A stretch of DNA of 64,000 nt from DASWJZ01 sp038211615 (lineage in GTDB: Bacteria > Pseudomonadota > Alphaproteobacteria > Rhizobiales > Afifellaceae). A program made the translations under genes and the position numbers. This document shows, piece after piece, positions 55,319 to 64,000 of the stretch. The notes beneath the pieces are model-generated. The model was not told where the DNA came from. It worked only from the letters and a program-made list of their open reading frames with translations, and made no database searches. Location: NCBI GenBank assembly GCA_038211615.1, contig JBBQVL010000005.1, positions 1 to 64,000 of the forward strand, given 5' to 3'. How positions within the stretch are numbered: the first letter of the stretch is position 1; every line of letters begins with the position of its first letter.

Positions 55319-57148
55319 ATGAAGCGCATTGCTTGGATCTTCGCGGCAGTGGTCCTGTCCGCGCTTGCGCTCTTAGCGCTGCTTGTCGCCCTCGTGCCGC
55401 GCGACGCGCTGAAGGCGCGGATGGGCGAGCAGATATCGAGCTGGACCGGCCGCGACGTCTCGCTCCGCGGCGAGCCCGAGATCAGCATCTTTCCGCGGCT
55501 GAGCGTCACGCTGAACGACGTGCACGTCAGCGGCCCGGAGGGGATGGCCGATTCCGAGATACTCTCGATGGACCGCCTGACCGGCACGATCCGCCTGCTG
55601 CCGCTGATCATCGGCCGCATCGAGGTCGGCGCCTACCGGATGGTCCGCCCGCGCGTGCATCTGGTGCGCGACAGCGCCGGGCGCCGCAACTGGGATTTCG
55701 ACTCCGGCGCGGCCGCGCTGCAGCTCGCCTTCGCGGGCGACGTGCCGCTCGGCGATTTCAGCCTCGAAGGGGGCGGCGTCGTCTATGAGGACAGGCAGTC
55801 CGGCGACAGCGAGCGCCTCGATTCGGTGAACCTTTCGGTGGACTGGCCGAGCGTGCGCCAGCCGATCGCCGTCGAAGGCGCCGGTATCTGGCGCGGCGAG
55901 CAGGTGACCGTCTCGGGCAGCGCCGACGCGCCGTTCGCCTTCATGAATGGCGGCGCGACGCCGCTCGAGGGACGCGTTGAAGCCGCACCGATCAGCGTGA
56001 TCTTCAGCGGCCAGGCTGACCATTATCCGATGCCGAAGCTGAGCGGCGCGCTGAAGCTTTCGACGCCGTCGCTGCGCCGCTTCGCCTCCTGGCTCGGCAG
56101 TCCGATCGGGCCGGGCTCGACGCTCGGCCAGGCGAGCGGCTTCGGCACCGCCGCGTTCGATCGCAACGGGCTCTCGGTCGCGGACGCGGAGTTCACGCTC
56201 GACGGCAACGGCGCTTCCGGTGCGCTGCAGATCGCGCTTTCGCCGAAGCTCGACATCACCGGCACCATTGCCTTCAACGCCCTCGACCTTACCCCCTATT
56301 TCGCCGGGCTCTCCGCCACCATGGCGACCACGAAGGACTGGCGGAGCGTGGCGCTGCCGACCGACTGGCTCGGCGGCATGAACGCCGACATCAGGCTGTC
56401 GGCGACCACCGTGAAACTCGGGGCGCTCTCTGCGGGCGATGCCGCCGCGAGCGTTTCGCTCCGCGACGGAAGGCTCGAGGTCGGGCTGGCGCAGGCGGTG
56501 GTCGGCGGCGGCAGCGTCAACGGCAATCTGGCGGTCGCCGATTCTGCCGATGCGGCGGGCGCCGCGGTCGAAGCGCAGCTCAGGGCGAACGATATCCTCT
56601 TCGCCTTGCCGGCCGCCTCGCTTGCCCTGCCGCAGGCGATCTCCGGCACTGGAACCGTGCAGGTCGACGTCAGCGCCACCGGCGGTAACCTCGGTGCGTT
56701 GGTTCGCGGGCTGGACGGCACGGCCAAGGTCAGCGTCCGGAACGGCGCCGTGCCGCTCTTCGGGCTGGCCGACGCCGCCGCGGCGGCGGGGGGGCCCGTG
56801 AATCCGCTTCCCACCGAAGGCCTTGCCGCCATCGCCGTCGATTCCGCCTCCGCAGGCTTCAGCTTCTCCGGCGGCGTCGGCATGCTGCAGCGCGCCAACG
56901 TCGTCACCCACACCTATTCGGCCGATGCGCAGGGCTGGATCGGGCTCCTCGACGGCAGCCTCGGGCTGAACGGCACACTGCAAACAGGCGCCGCTGGAAC
57001 GACGCGCGCCACCCCGGCTCCTGTTGCGGCGCCGGACGCCTCCACGACCCCATCGCCCGCCGGTGCCACAACCGCCGCCGCGCCGATCGCCTTCACCATA
57101 GAGGGAACGCTCACCGCCCCGGTGACGCACATGCAGGCGGGAAACTGA
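55319..57148 (+). CDS. AsmA-family envelope protein
   Basis: 609 residues. One N-terminal membrane anchor (about residues 4-26, AWIFAAVVLSALALLALLVAL), then a long periplasmic beta-rich region beginning with the AsmA pattern ISSWTGRDVSLRGEPEISIFPRLSVTLNDV. C-terminal AsmA domain near 400-560, then a Thr/Ala/Pro-rich tail. AsmA-like proteins are thought to move or organise phospholipids between membranes. Convergent with potI, 10 bases apart. Confidence 0.9.
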   Translation: MKRIAWIFAAVVLSALALLALLVALVPRDALKARMGEQISSWTGRDVSLRGEPEISIFPRLSVTLNDVHVSGPEGMADSEILSMDRLTGTIRLLPLIIGRIEVGAYRMVRPRVHLVRDSAGRRNWDFDSGAAALQLAFAGDVPLGDFSLEGGGVVYEDRQSGDSERLDSVNLSVDWPSVRQPIAVEGAGIWRGEQVTVSGSADAPFAFMNGGATPLEGRVEAAPISVIFSGQADHYPMPKLSGALKLSTPSLRRFASWLGSPIGPGSTLGQASGFGTAAFDRNGLSVADAEFTLDGNGASGALQIALSPKLDITGTIAFNALDLTPYFAGLSATMATTKDWRSVALPTDWLGGMNADIRLSATTVKLGALSAGDAAASVSLRDGRLEVGLAQAVVGGGSVNGNLAVADSADAAGAAVEAQLRANDILFALPAASLALPQAISGTGTVQVDVSATGGNLGALVRGLDGTAKVSVRNGAVPLFGLADAAAAAGGPVNPLPTEGLAAIAVDSASAGFSFSGGVGMLQRANVVTHTYSADAQGWIGLLDGSLGLNGTLQTGAAGTTRATPAPVAAPDASTTPSPAGATTAAAPIAFTIEGTLTAPVTHMQAGN

Positions 57149-57157
57149 GGCTTTGCG

Positions 57158-57946
57158 CTAAGCCCCCGGTCCGGGGCGGGTGCGTGTCGCAATCGTGGTG
57201 ATGAGGACGCCGACTGCCACGATGCCGATCATGATGGTGGAGACGGCGTTGATCTCCGGCGTCACGCCGAGCCTGACCTGGCTGTAGATGCGCATCGGCA
57301 GCGTGGTGGCGCCGGGCCCCGTGGTGAAGCTCGCGATGACGAGATCGTCGAGCGACAGCGTGAAGGCGAGCATCCAGCCGGCCGCGACCGCCGGGAAGAT
57401 GATCGGCAGCGTAACGAGGAAGAAGGCCTTGAGCGGCGGCGCGCCGAGATCGAGCGCCGCTTCCTCGAGACTCCGGTCGAAGGTGACGAGGCGCGATTGC
57501 ACCACCACCGCGACGAAGCACATCGAGAAGCTGATATGCGCCAGCGTCACCGTCCAGAAACCCCGGTCGAAGCCGATCGCGACGAAGAGCAGCAGCAGCG
57601 ACAGGCCGGTGATGACGTCCGGCATGACGAGCGGCGCCATGATCATGCCGGTGAACAGCGTGCGCCCGAAGAAGCGCCCGCGATTGACGAGCGCCACCGC
57701 CGCCATGGTGCCGAGCACGGTCGCGACCGAGGCCGAGAGGAGGGCGACGCGGATCGTCACCCAGGCCGCGTCGAGGATCGCCTGGTTCTGCAGCAGCGAG
57801 GCGTACCATTTGGTGGAGAAGCCGCCCCACACCGTGACGAGCTTCGAGGCGTTGAAGGAGTAGATGACGAGCAGCAGGATCGGCAGATAGAGGAAGGCGA
57901 AGCCGAGCGCGATCGAGACGAGATTGAAGGTCGAGAAGCGTTTCAT
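57158..57946 (-). CDS. potI: Polyamine ABC transporter permease PotI
   Basis: 262 residues, six membrane helices, with the EAA loop EEAALDLGAPPLKAFFLVTLP near residue 160. It pairs with PotH to form the channel. The ATG overlaps the potH stop by 4 bases. FTLSLDDLVIASFTTGPGATTLPMRIYS is typical of spermidine/putrescine permeases. Last gene of potFGHI. Confidence 0.94.
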   Translation of the reverse strand: MKRFSTFNLVSIALGFAFLYLPILLLVIYSFNASKLVTVWGGFSTKWYASLLQNQAILDAAWVTIRVALLSASVATVLGTMAAVALVNRGRFFGRTLFTGMIMAPLVMPDVITGLSLLLLFVAIGFDRGFWTVTLAHISFSMCFVAVVVQSRLVTFDRSLEEAALDLGAPPLKAFFLVTLPIIFPAVAAGWMLAFTLSLDDLVIASFTTGPGATTLPMRIYSQVRLGVTPEINAVSTIMIGIVAVGVLITTIATRTRPGPGA

Positions 57947-58848
57947 CGGCCGCGCTCCCGGCTACGCGCCTGCGAGTTCTGGAAGAAGACGATCGGCACG
58001 ACCAGCACCAGGAGCAGGATCACCGCCACGGTCGAGGCCATCGGCCAATCGCGGTTGTGGAAGAACTCGTCCCACAGCGTCTTGCCGATCATCAGCGTCC
58101 CCGATCCGCCGAGGAGGTCGGGGATGACGAACTCGCCGACCGCGGGAATGAAGACCAGCATGGAGCCGGCGATGACGCCGGGAAGCGACAGCGGGAAGGT
58201 GATCTGCCAGAACGCCCTGAGCGGCGGCGAGCCGAGGTCGGAGGCGGCCTCGAGCAGCGTCTGGTCGAGCTTTTCCAGCGACGCGTAGAGCGGCAGCACC
58301 ATGAACGGCAGGTAGGAATAGACGATGCCGATATAGACCGCCCAGTTGGTGTTGGTGATGATCAGCGGCTGGCCGATCAGCCCGAGCCACAGCAGGAGCT
58401 GGTTCAGCAGCCCCTCGGGCTTCAGGATGCCGATCCACGCGTAGACGCGGATCAGGAACGACGTCCAGAACGGCAGGATGACCAGCATCACGAGGACAGA
58501 GCGCACCGACTGCTTCGCCCGCGCCATGCCGTAGGCGATCGGATAGCCGACGGCGAGCGTGATCAGCGTCGAGACGAGGGCGATCCAGACGCTCGACAGA
58601 TAGGCTTTCCAGTAGAGCGGATAGGAGAAGAAGTAGGCGTAGTTGGCCCACGAAAGCAGGCCGAGCTTTTCCGGGATTTCGGCCAGGCTGTTGAAGGAAG
58701 GCTCGTAGGGCGGCTGGCCAAGCACCACCTGCGACAGCGAAATCTTCAGGACGATCAGGAACGGGATCAGGAAGAAGGCGAGCAGCCAGACGAAGGGAAT
58801 CCAGGTGCCGATGCGGCGCTGCCAGGGGAGGCGCTGAGAATTGGCCAT
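57943..58848 (-). CDS. potH: Polyamine ABC transporter permease PotH
   Basis: 301 residues, six or more membrane helices, with EAA loop LEAASDLGSPPLRAFWQITFPLSLPG. Other PotH-like blocks are LPFWTSFLIRVYAWIGIL and a late FIPAVGEFVIPDLLGG. It lies 7 bases after potG and overlaps potI by 4, giving a tight operon. Confidence 0.94.
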   Translation of the reverse strand: MANSQRLPWQRRIGTWIPFVWLLAFFLIPFLIVLKISLSQVVLGQPPYEPSFNSLAEIPEKLGLLSWANYAYFFSYPLYWKAYLSSVWIALVSTLITLAVGYPIAYGMARAKQSVRSVLVMLVILPFWTSFLIRVYAWIGILKPEGLLNQLLLWLGLIGQPLIITNTNWAVYIGIVYSYLPFMVLPLYASLEKLDQTLLEAASDLGSPPLRAFWQITFPLSLPGVIAGSMLVFIPAVGEFVIPDLLGGSGTLMIGKTLWDEFFHNRDWPMASTVAVILLLVLVVPIVFFQNSQARSRERGR

Positions 58849-58855
58849 CGCGTCG

Positions 58856-60004
58856 TCAGCTCTTCAGCACGACGCCGGAATCGGCCGCCCAGGAGAGCCA
58901 GACCTTGTCCTCCCAGGTGATCGGCCGCTCCACCGCGCGTTCGGCGTTCATGAGGCTGGCGCGCACCTGCTGTCCGGAGGGAAGGCGCACATTGTAGAGC
59001 GTCGTGTCGCCGAAATAGGCGATGTCCAGCACCTCTCCCGCGACGGCGTTCGCCGAGACGCCGATCGGCGCGTCATGGGCGATCCGCACTTTCTCCGGAC
59101 GGACCGCGAACCACGCGACCTGCCCCTTCGTGACCGGAACCGAGCTCTCCGCCCGGATCGCGAGCCCGCCCGGCGCCGAAAGCTCGATGCGCTCGCCGCT
59201 TGCCGACGACACCGTTCCTTCGAACGTGTTCACCGAGCCGATGAAGTCGGCCACGTAGCGCGAGTTCGGCGCCTCGTATATCTCGGCCGGCGGCGCGATC
59301 TGCACGATCTTCCCCTGATCCATGACCGAGATGCGGTCGGAGACGGTCATCGCCTCTTCCTGGTCGTGGGTGACGATGACAAAGGTCAGGCCGAGCTCGT
59401 ATTGCAGGTCGATCAGCTCGAACTGCGTCTCCTCGCGGAGCTTCTTGTCGAGCGCGCCGAGCGGCTCGTCGAGCAGCAGCACCTTGGGCCGCTTGGCGAC
59501 CGCGCGGGCGAGCGCCACGCGCTGCCGCTGGCCGCCGGAGAGCTGGTCGGGCTTGCGCTTGGCGAACTGCTCCATCTTGACGAGCTTCAGCATCTCCGCG
59601 ACGCGCGTCTCGATTTCGGCCTTCGGCATCCTGTCCTGCTTCAGCCCGAAGGCGACGTTTCCCTCCACCGTCATGTGCGGGAAGAGCGCGTAGGACTGGA
59701 ACATCATGTTGACCGGCCGCTTGTGCGGCGGGACGCCGGAGAGCGGCTTGCCGTCGAGCCAGATGGAGCCCTCAGTCGGCTCCTCGAAGCCGGCGAGCAT
59801 CCTGAGCAGCGTGGTCTTGCCGCAGCCGGAGGGACCGAGGAGCGCGTGGAACTCGCGCTCGTAGATGTTCAGCGACTGGTTGTCGACGGCGACGAAGCTG
59901 CCGAAACGCTTGGTGACCGCGCGGAACTCGATGAAGGGCTTCGCCGCCGGATCGTTCCACGGTTGGAACTTCCGCCGGACGGAGCCCAGGACGTTCTTAG
60001 CCAA
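58856..60004 (-). CDS. potG: Polyamine ABC transporter ATPase PotG
   Basis: 382 residues. Walker A LLGPSGCGKTTLLRML, Q-loop FQSYALFPHM, signature LSGGQRQRVALARAV, Walker B VLLLDEPLGALD and the His switch VIVTHDQEEAM, followed by a C-terminal TOBE domain. Start is TTG 60004 with GAGGGGG about 7 bases upstream. It couples ATP hydrolysis to polyamine import by PotH/PotI. Confidence 0.95.
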   Translation of the reverse strand: MAKNVLGSVRRKFQPWNDPAAKPFIEFRAVTKRFGSFVAVDNQSLNIYEREFHALLGPSGCGKTTLLRMLAGFEEPTEGSIWLDGKPLSGVPPHKRPVNMMFQSYALFPHMTVEGNVAFGLKQDRMPKAEIETRVAEMLKLVKMEQFAKRKPDQLSGGQRQRVALARAVAKRPKVLLLDEPLGALDKKLREETQFELIDLQYELGLTFVIVTHDQEEAMTVSDRISVMDQGKIVQIAPPAEIYEAPNSRYVADFIGSVNTFEGTVSSASGERIELSAPGGLAIRAESSVPVTKGQVAWFAVRPEKVRIAHDAPIGVSANAVAGEVLDIAYFGDTTLYNVRLPSGQQVRASLMNAERAVERPITWEDKVWLSWAADSGVVLKS

Positions 60005-60050
60005 GTCGCACCCCCTCTCGCGCGTTTTGGATGCGCGCGAAGACTGGACC

Positions 60051-61145
60051 TTACTGGCCTGTCGTGACCTCCGTCCAGATGCGGGTGATCTCGCGCTGCG
60101 TGCGCGGATCGTTGGGCGTCGTGGTGTAGAGCTTGGCGAGCGTCTCGGCAGAGGGATAGATCGCCGGGTCCTTCAACACCTTCTCGTCGAGCTTCTCCTG
60201 CGACGCCTTGTTGCCGTTCGCGTAGTTCACGAAGTCGGAGTTGCGCGCCGCGATGTCGGGCCTCAGCATGAAGTCGATGAACTTGTGGGCGTTCTCCGGA
60301 TGCGGAGCGTCGGCCGGGATGGCGAAGCTGTCGAGCCAGATGAGCGCGCCCTCCTTCGGGATCGAATATCCGATGGTGACGCCGTTATTGGCCTCCGCCG
60401 CCCGGTCGCGCGCCTGCAGCACGTCGCCGGAATAGCCGACCGCCATGCAGATGTCGCCGTTCGCGAGCCCGTTGATGTATTCGGAGGAATGGAACTTCTG
60501 GATGTTCGGGCGGATCGACTTCAGGAGGTCGCCGCCCTTCTGCAGATCGGCGGGGTCCTTCGAATCGGGATTGAGTCCGAGATAGTTCAGCGCCGCGGGC
60601 AGGATGTCGTCGGAGGAATCGAGCAGCTGGATGCCGCAATCCTTGAACTTCGACACGATGTTCGGATCGAAGATCATCGCCCACGAATCGAGCGGCGCGT
60701 CGGGCATCAGCGCCTTGATCTTCTCGACATTGTAGCCGATGCCGGTCGTCCCCCACATGTAGTTCGTGGCGTGCTCGAGGCCCGGGTCGTAGGTCTCCAG
60801 CCGCCTCGCGATCTCGTCCCACTGGTTGGCGATGTTGGGGATCTTCGACTTGTCGAGCGGCATCACGAGGTTGGCCTGGATGAGCCGCGCTAGATTGCGG
60901 TCGGTCGGCACGATGATGTCGTAGCCGGAGCCGCCGGCGAGCAGCTTCGTCTCCATCATCTCCATGGAATCGTAGGTGTCGTAGACGACCTTGATGCCGG
61001 TTTCCTTGGTGAAGTCCTCCAGCACGCCTTCGCCGACGTAGTCGGACCAGTTGTAGACGTTGAGGACCGGATCCTCGGCGGCCGCCGGAAGCGGGGAGAG
61101 AAGGAGCGCGGTTGCAGCAAAGAGCCATCTTGCGGTCGATTTCAC
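60051..61145 (-). CDS. potF: Polyamine ABC transporter binding protein PotF
   Basis: 364 residues with a signal peptide (cut after LPAAAED). PotD/PotF-type polyamine-binding protein: NVYNWSDYVGEGVLEDFTKETG, SGYDIIVPTDRNLARL and AVGYSGDVLQA line the binding cleft. Start is GTG 61145 with GGAGG 8 bases upstream. Putrescine rather than spermidine is suggested by the PotFGHI-like gene order, not proven. Confidence 0.94.
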   Translation of the reverse strand: MKSTARWLFAATALLLSPLPAAAEDPVLNVYNWSDYVGEGVLEDFTKETGIKVVYDTYDSMEMMETKLLAGGSGYDIIVPTDRNLARLIQANLVMPLDKSKIPNIANQWDEIARRLETYDPGLEHATNYMWGTTGIGYNVEKIKALMPDAPLDSWAMIFDPNIVSKFKDCGIQLLDSSDDILPAALNYLGLNPDSKDPADLQKGGDLLKSIRPNIQKFHSSEYINGLANGDICMAVGYSGDVLQARDRAAEANNGVTIGYSIPKEGALIWLDSFAIPADAPHPENAHKFIDFMLRPDIAARNSDFVNYANGNKASQEKLDEKVLKDPAIYPSAETLAKLYTTTPNDPRTQREITRIWTEVTTGQ

Positions 61146-61400
61146 GTCTCGGTCCTCCGTGCATCAGTCTTCAGGCGGCCCTGGAAGCTTAAGGGCGGAA
61201 CTTCCCCGCTTCAACAGCGACTTGGGCGTGCCCTCGACTTGTCGCAGGGGCCGTGCGATAGCCTCGCGTCGCGCCTTCCGGCCCTGGCCGAGCGGCCCGG
61301 TCGGTCTCGGTGCTGCCGTTTTCTGGTCCTAGCCGCGACCGGCCAGCCTGATCGGCCGAGCTTCTCCCGCATTTCAAAAGGCCCTTTTCCAAGGATGACC

Positions 61401-63158
61401 ATGTCGGCTCCGACCAATGCAATTCCGGCCGCCAAGCCCATCGTCGGAGGCGGACTGACCAGGAGCGGCAGGACGATCGCGCTCATCGTCGTGCTGCTCG
61501 CCTTCTTCATGGACGTGCTCGACGGCACGATCGTCAACGTGGCGATCCCCTCGATCCAGGAGAGCCTCGGCGCCAGCTATTCGGCGATCCAGTGGATCAT
61601 CGCCGGCTACGCGCTGGCCTTCGCGCTGTTCCTGATCACCGGCGGCCGGCTCGGCGACATCCTCGGCTACAAGAACCTGTTCCTCGGCGGCATTGTCGGC
61701 TTCACGGCTGCGTCCGCCTTCTGCGGCTTTGCCACCACCACCAACATGCTGGTCAGCGGCCGCCTCGTGCAGGGCCTGATGGCGGCGATGATGGTCCCGC
61801 AGATCCTCTCCACCATCCAGATCATGTACACGACCGTGGAGGAGCGCCGCGGCGTGTCGGCGTTCTACGGCGGCATCGCCGGCATCGCGACCGTGACCGG
61901 TCCGATCCTCGGCGCGCTCCTCATCTCCGGCGACCTCTGGGGGCTCGGCTGGCGCGCCATCTTCCTCGTCAACGTGCCGGTCGGCGTGGCGGCGACGATC
62001 CTTGCGATGATCTTCCTGCCGAGCGCGAAGTCGCCGCACCCGCTGCACCTCGACATCGTCGGGGTGGTGCTGATCCTGGTCGCGATGCTGCTCCTGATGT
62101 ATCCGCTGATCCAGGGGCGGCAGCTCGACTGGCCGGTCTGGGTCTTCGTCTCGATGCTGGCGTCGATCCCGGCCTTCTTCATCTTCGCGTGGAGCCAGGT
62201 CAGCAAGGACCGCCGCGACGGCTCGCCGCTCGTCGTGCCGGCGCTCTTCCGGAAGCGATCGTTCGTCGCCGGCATCGCGACCAGCGGATCGCTGTTCGCC
62301 ATCGTCTATGGCTTCTTCCTCGTGCTCACTCTCTTTCTGCAGGTCGGGCTGGGCTATCCGGTCCTGAAGGCGGGCCTCACCGGGATTCCCTTCTCGCTCG
62401 GCGTCGCGATCTCCGCCGGCTCGTCCGGAGCGCTGCTGGTGCCGCGCTTCGGCCGCAACATCATCTCGGCCGGGCCGGTGATCATGGCGCTCGGCCTCGC
62501 GCTCTTCCTCGCGACGGTCAGGCATTTCGGCGGCGACTTGACGCCGTGGGAGCTGGTCCCCTCGCTGATCCTGACCGGCGTCGGCATGGGCTGCGTGGTC
62601 GCGCCGATCTACCAGTTCATCCTGGCGGAAGTGGAGATCAAGGACGCCGGCTCCGCCTCGGGCGTCATCAACGCCATGGGGCAGATCGGCGGGGCCATCG
62701 GCATCGCCGTCATCGGCACGATCTTCTTCGGCCTGATCGGGACCGGGGCCCTGTCGAGCGTCGAGAGCGTCCGCCCCGACCTCATCGCCGACATGCAGGA
62801 TATCGGCGTGCCGCGAAAAGAGCTGCCAAAACTCACCCACAGCTTCGAGACCTGCTTCAGCGACCGCGCCAACGCCAAGGACCCCCTGGCGAAGCCCGAG
62901 AGCTGCCAGAGCGGGGAGGACGCGCTCGCCAGGAACGAGGATTCCGATCCGGAATCGATTGCCGCGATCCGCGCCTCGCTCACCTTGCGCGGCAAGGAGG
63001 CGAACCAGCGGAATTTCACCGACGCGGTGGAATACACCCTGATCTGGGAGATCGTGGCGCTCGGGATCGTCTTCTGCGTGACTTTCCTGCTCCCGCCCCG
63101 CCCGCGTTCGAAGGAAGAGCTGGCGCGCATCGCCGCCGAGACGGGGATGATCGTTTAG
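61401..63158 (+). CDS. DHA2-family drug-efflux MFS transporter
   Basis: 585 residues with 14 predicted membrane helices, the EmrB/QacA type. Motif FFMDVLDGTIVNVAIPSIQ in helix 1 (with the key Asp), WIIAGYALAFALFLITGGRLGD (motif A) and the motif C-like GPILGALL. An acidic, polar loop of about 75 residues with two cysteines precedes the last helix. AAGGA stands before ATG 61401, and ATG 61395 is possible. No membrane-fusion partner is adjacent. Confidence 0.9.
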   Translation: MSAPTNAIPAAKPIVGGGLTRSGRTIALIVVLLAFFMDVLDGTIVNVAIPSIQESLGASYSAIQWIIAGYALAFALFLITGGRLGDILGYKNLFLGGIVGFTAASAFCGFATTTNMLVSGRLVQGLMAAMMVPQILSTIQIMYTTVEERRGVSAFYGGIAGIATVTGPILGALLISGDLWGLGWRAIFLVNVPVGVAATILAMIFLPSAKSPHPLHLDIVGVVLILVAMLLLMYPLIQGRQLDWPVWVFVSMLASIPAFFIFAWSQVSKDRRDGSPLVVPALFRKRSFVAGIATSGSLFAIVYGFFLVLTLFLQVGLGYPVLKAGLTGIPFSLGVAISAGSSGALLVPRFGRNIISAGPVIMALGLALFLATVRHFGGDLTPWELVPSLILTGVGMGCVVAPIYQFILAEVEIKDAGSASGVINAMGQIGGAIGIAVIGTIFFGLIGTGALSSVESVRPDLIADMQDIGVPRKELPKLTHSFETCFSDRANAKDPLAKPESCQSGEDALARNEDSDPESIAAIRASLTLRGKEANQRNFTDAVEYTLIWEIVALGIVFCVTFLLPPRPRSKEELARIAAETGMIV

Positions 63159-63181
63159 GGGTACGGCGTCTGGGCCGACCT

Positions 63182-63826
63182 TCAGGCGTCGCCCGGAATG
63201 ACGAAGCTCGAATACGGCGAATGGTCCTTCCAGCCGAGGGTCGCGTAGAGTTCCCGGCCTTGCGCCGTGGCGCAGAGAATGCCCTCGGTCGCGCCTCTTC
63301 GTCTTGCGCCTGAGACGAGCGCGCCGACAAGCGCCCGGCCCAATCCGCGCCGGCGATGGCTTTCGTCGGTCGAGATCCCGTCGAGGATGGCGCGGGAACC
63401 GAGAACGATCGTCCTGCCGCGCGCGACCGCCGCGCCGGTCCCGTCGAAGATGGAGGCGGTCAGGATTTCGTCGGCGTCGCCGATCTGCACCGTGTAGCCG
63501 CCTGGGACCTCCAGCGCCGGATTCTCCCGCGCGAGGTCGCCGGTCATCATGAACCGCGGAGGCTGAAGCACCCATTTCGGCGGCAGGAGCGGCAGGACGA
63601 CCGGGCCTGCCTCGCAGACCTTCAGGAACACCCGGGGTTCGTCGATGGCCCTCGCGAGTTCGCGCAGGACCGGGCGCTCGACGCGCGGGAACACATAGCG
63701 CGAGCGCTGATCCGGGAGCCCTACGTCGATGTAGAAACCGCCGTGCGACGCGATCGGCGGAGAAACCCCGCGCGATATCGCCCAGGCTCGCGTCCAGACA
63801 CCTATCAGCCCTGGATCTGCAGGCAA
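63182..63826 (-). CDS. GNAT-family N-acetyltransferase
   Basis: 214 residues from TTG 63826, the earliest in-frame start. The C-terminal GNAT core has the acetyl-CoA loop RRRGLGRALVGALV, and beta-strand GILCATAQGRELYATLGW. The N-terminal half (about 1-90) is a separate non-catalytic-looking domain. The acceptor is unknown. It converges with the DHA2 transporter gene, 23 bases apart. Confidence 0.85.
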   Translation of the reverse strand: MPADPGLIGVWTRAWAISRGVSPPIASHGGFYIDVGLPDQRSRYVFPRVERPVLRELARAIDEPRVFLKVCEAGPVVLPLLPPKWVLQPPRFMMTGDLARENPALEVPGGYTVQIGDADEILTASIFDGTGAAVARGRTIVLGSRAILDGISTDESHRRRGLGRALVGALVSGARRRGATEGILCATAQGRELYATLGWKDHSPYSSFVIPGDA

Positions 63827-63910
63827 TCTTCAAGATCCCCTTGCGTCGCGGATATCCGTCCCGAGGAAACGGACGAATCCGGCCGTGAAGCAATCAATTT
63901 GATGCGTACG

Positions 63911-63935
63911 AAACACATGTTTGAAACATTTGTTT
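63911..63935. promoter_or_regulatory. Near-perfect 25-bp palindrome (operator)
   Basis: AAACA-C-ATGTTT around a central G (63923) is mirrored by AAACAT-T-TGTTT. Only one of twelve pairs (63916/63930) mismatches. The size and symmetry suit a TetR- or MarR-type dimer. TTGAAA (63921-63926) and TATCGA (63944-63949) with a 17-base spacer could be the promoter it covers. Confidence 0.65.
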
Positions 63936-63977
63936 GGGCATGGTATCGAGGTGCAATGAACTGAAGGCATTTCGGCG

Positions 63978-64000
63978 ATGGTCGCTGCAACCGAACATTC
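63978..64000 (+). CDS. Start of a gene running off the window
   Basis: ATG 63978 opens a frame of seven codons (MVAATEH) to the window edge. AAGG stands about 10 bases upstream, and the palindrome and candidate promoter lie just before. Too short to identify. A regulator of the efflux gene would be one guess. Confidence 0.3.

Overview
This 64 kb window is chromosomal DNA of an alphaproteobacterium, most likely of the order Hyphomicrobiales (Rhizobiales). By eye it is about two-thirds G+C and densely coded. The placement rests on several things read together: the hemW-rdgB-rph / hrcA-grpE and dnaK-dnaJ-pmtA blocks, the ahcY-divL-tsaE/amgK-murU-addB-addA-trxA run facing folC-accD-trpA, a DivL-type kinase with tyrosine at the phosphorylation site, an AddAB system, an AccD without the full zinc-ribbon cysteines, an Irr-type iron box, and a tRNA-His without an encoded G-1. 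I cannot name the genus.

Layout. 1-2.1 kb: cold-shock protein, IF-1, then an A+T-richer patch with two unrecognised genes (one probably frameshifted) and a strong Shine-Dalgarno-like site. 2.1-12.5 kb: housekeeping stress and nucleotide genes (hemW, rdgB, rph, hrcA, grpE, pyrE, alkB, dnaK, dnaJ). dnaK has an excellent heat-shock (RpoH) promoter. 12.5-17 kb: pmtA, an oxidoreductase, a sulfotransferase-like protein and ahcY. 17-28.8 kb: divL, the fused tsaE/amgK gene carrying an in-frame palindromic repeat, murU-like, addB, addA, trxA. 28.8-29.5 kb: a HigBA-type toxin-antitoxin pair between trxA and folC. 29.5-39.4 kb: folC, accD, trpA and then trpB, trpF, with about 4.8 kb of unrelated secreted-protein genes (5'-nucleotidase, M1 peptidase, seven-repeat GloVer protein) splitting trpB from trpA.

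39.4-42.1 kb is the most interesting accessory stretch: a 35-residue membrane peptide with a textbook terminator, an asparagine-synthetase homologue that lacks the catalytic Cys2, and just upstream of it a 56-codon gene whose product looks like a RiPP (lasso-type) precursor with a WxxPxV leader motif. No B protein or PqqD-like recognition protein is nearby, so this is an orphan or split RiPP locus. 42.1-46.3 kb: alpha/beta hydrolase, glycosyltransferase, infC (apparent ATT start), tRNA-His and an adenylate cyclase. 46.3-50.8 kb: amidase and a ferric-iron ABC transporter (binding protein plus fused permease, no ATPase) behind an Irr-like box. 50.8-57.1 kb: HWE kinase/response regulator pair, acetoacetate-CoA ligase, AsmA-like protein. 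57.2-61.1 kb: potFGHI polyamine transporter. 61.4-64 kb: DHA2 drug-efflux transporter, a GNAT acetyltransferase, and a nearly perfect 25-bp palindrome before a gene that runs off the end.

All positions and motifs were read by eye. No database search was run.
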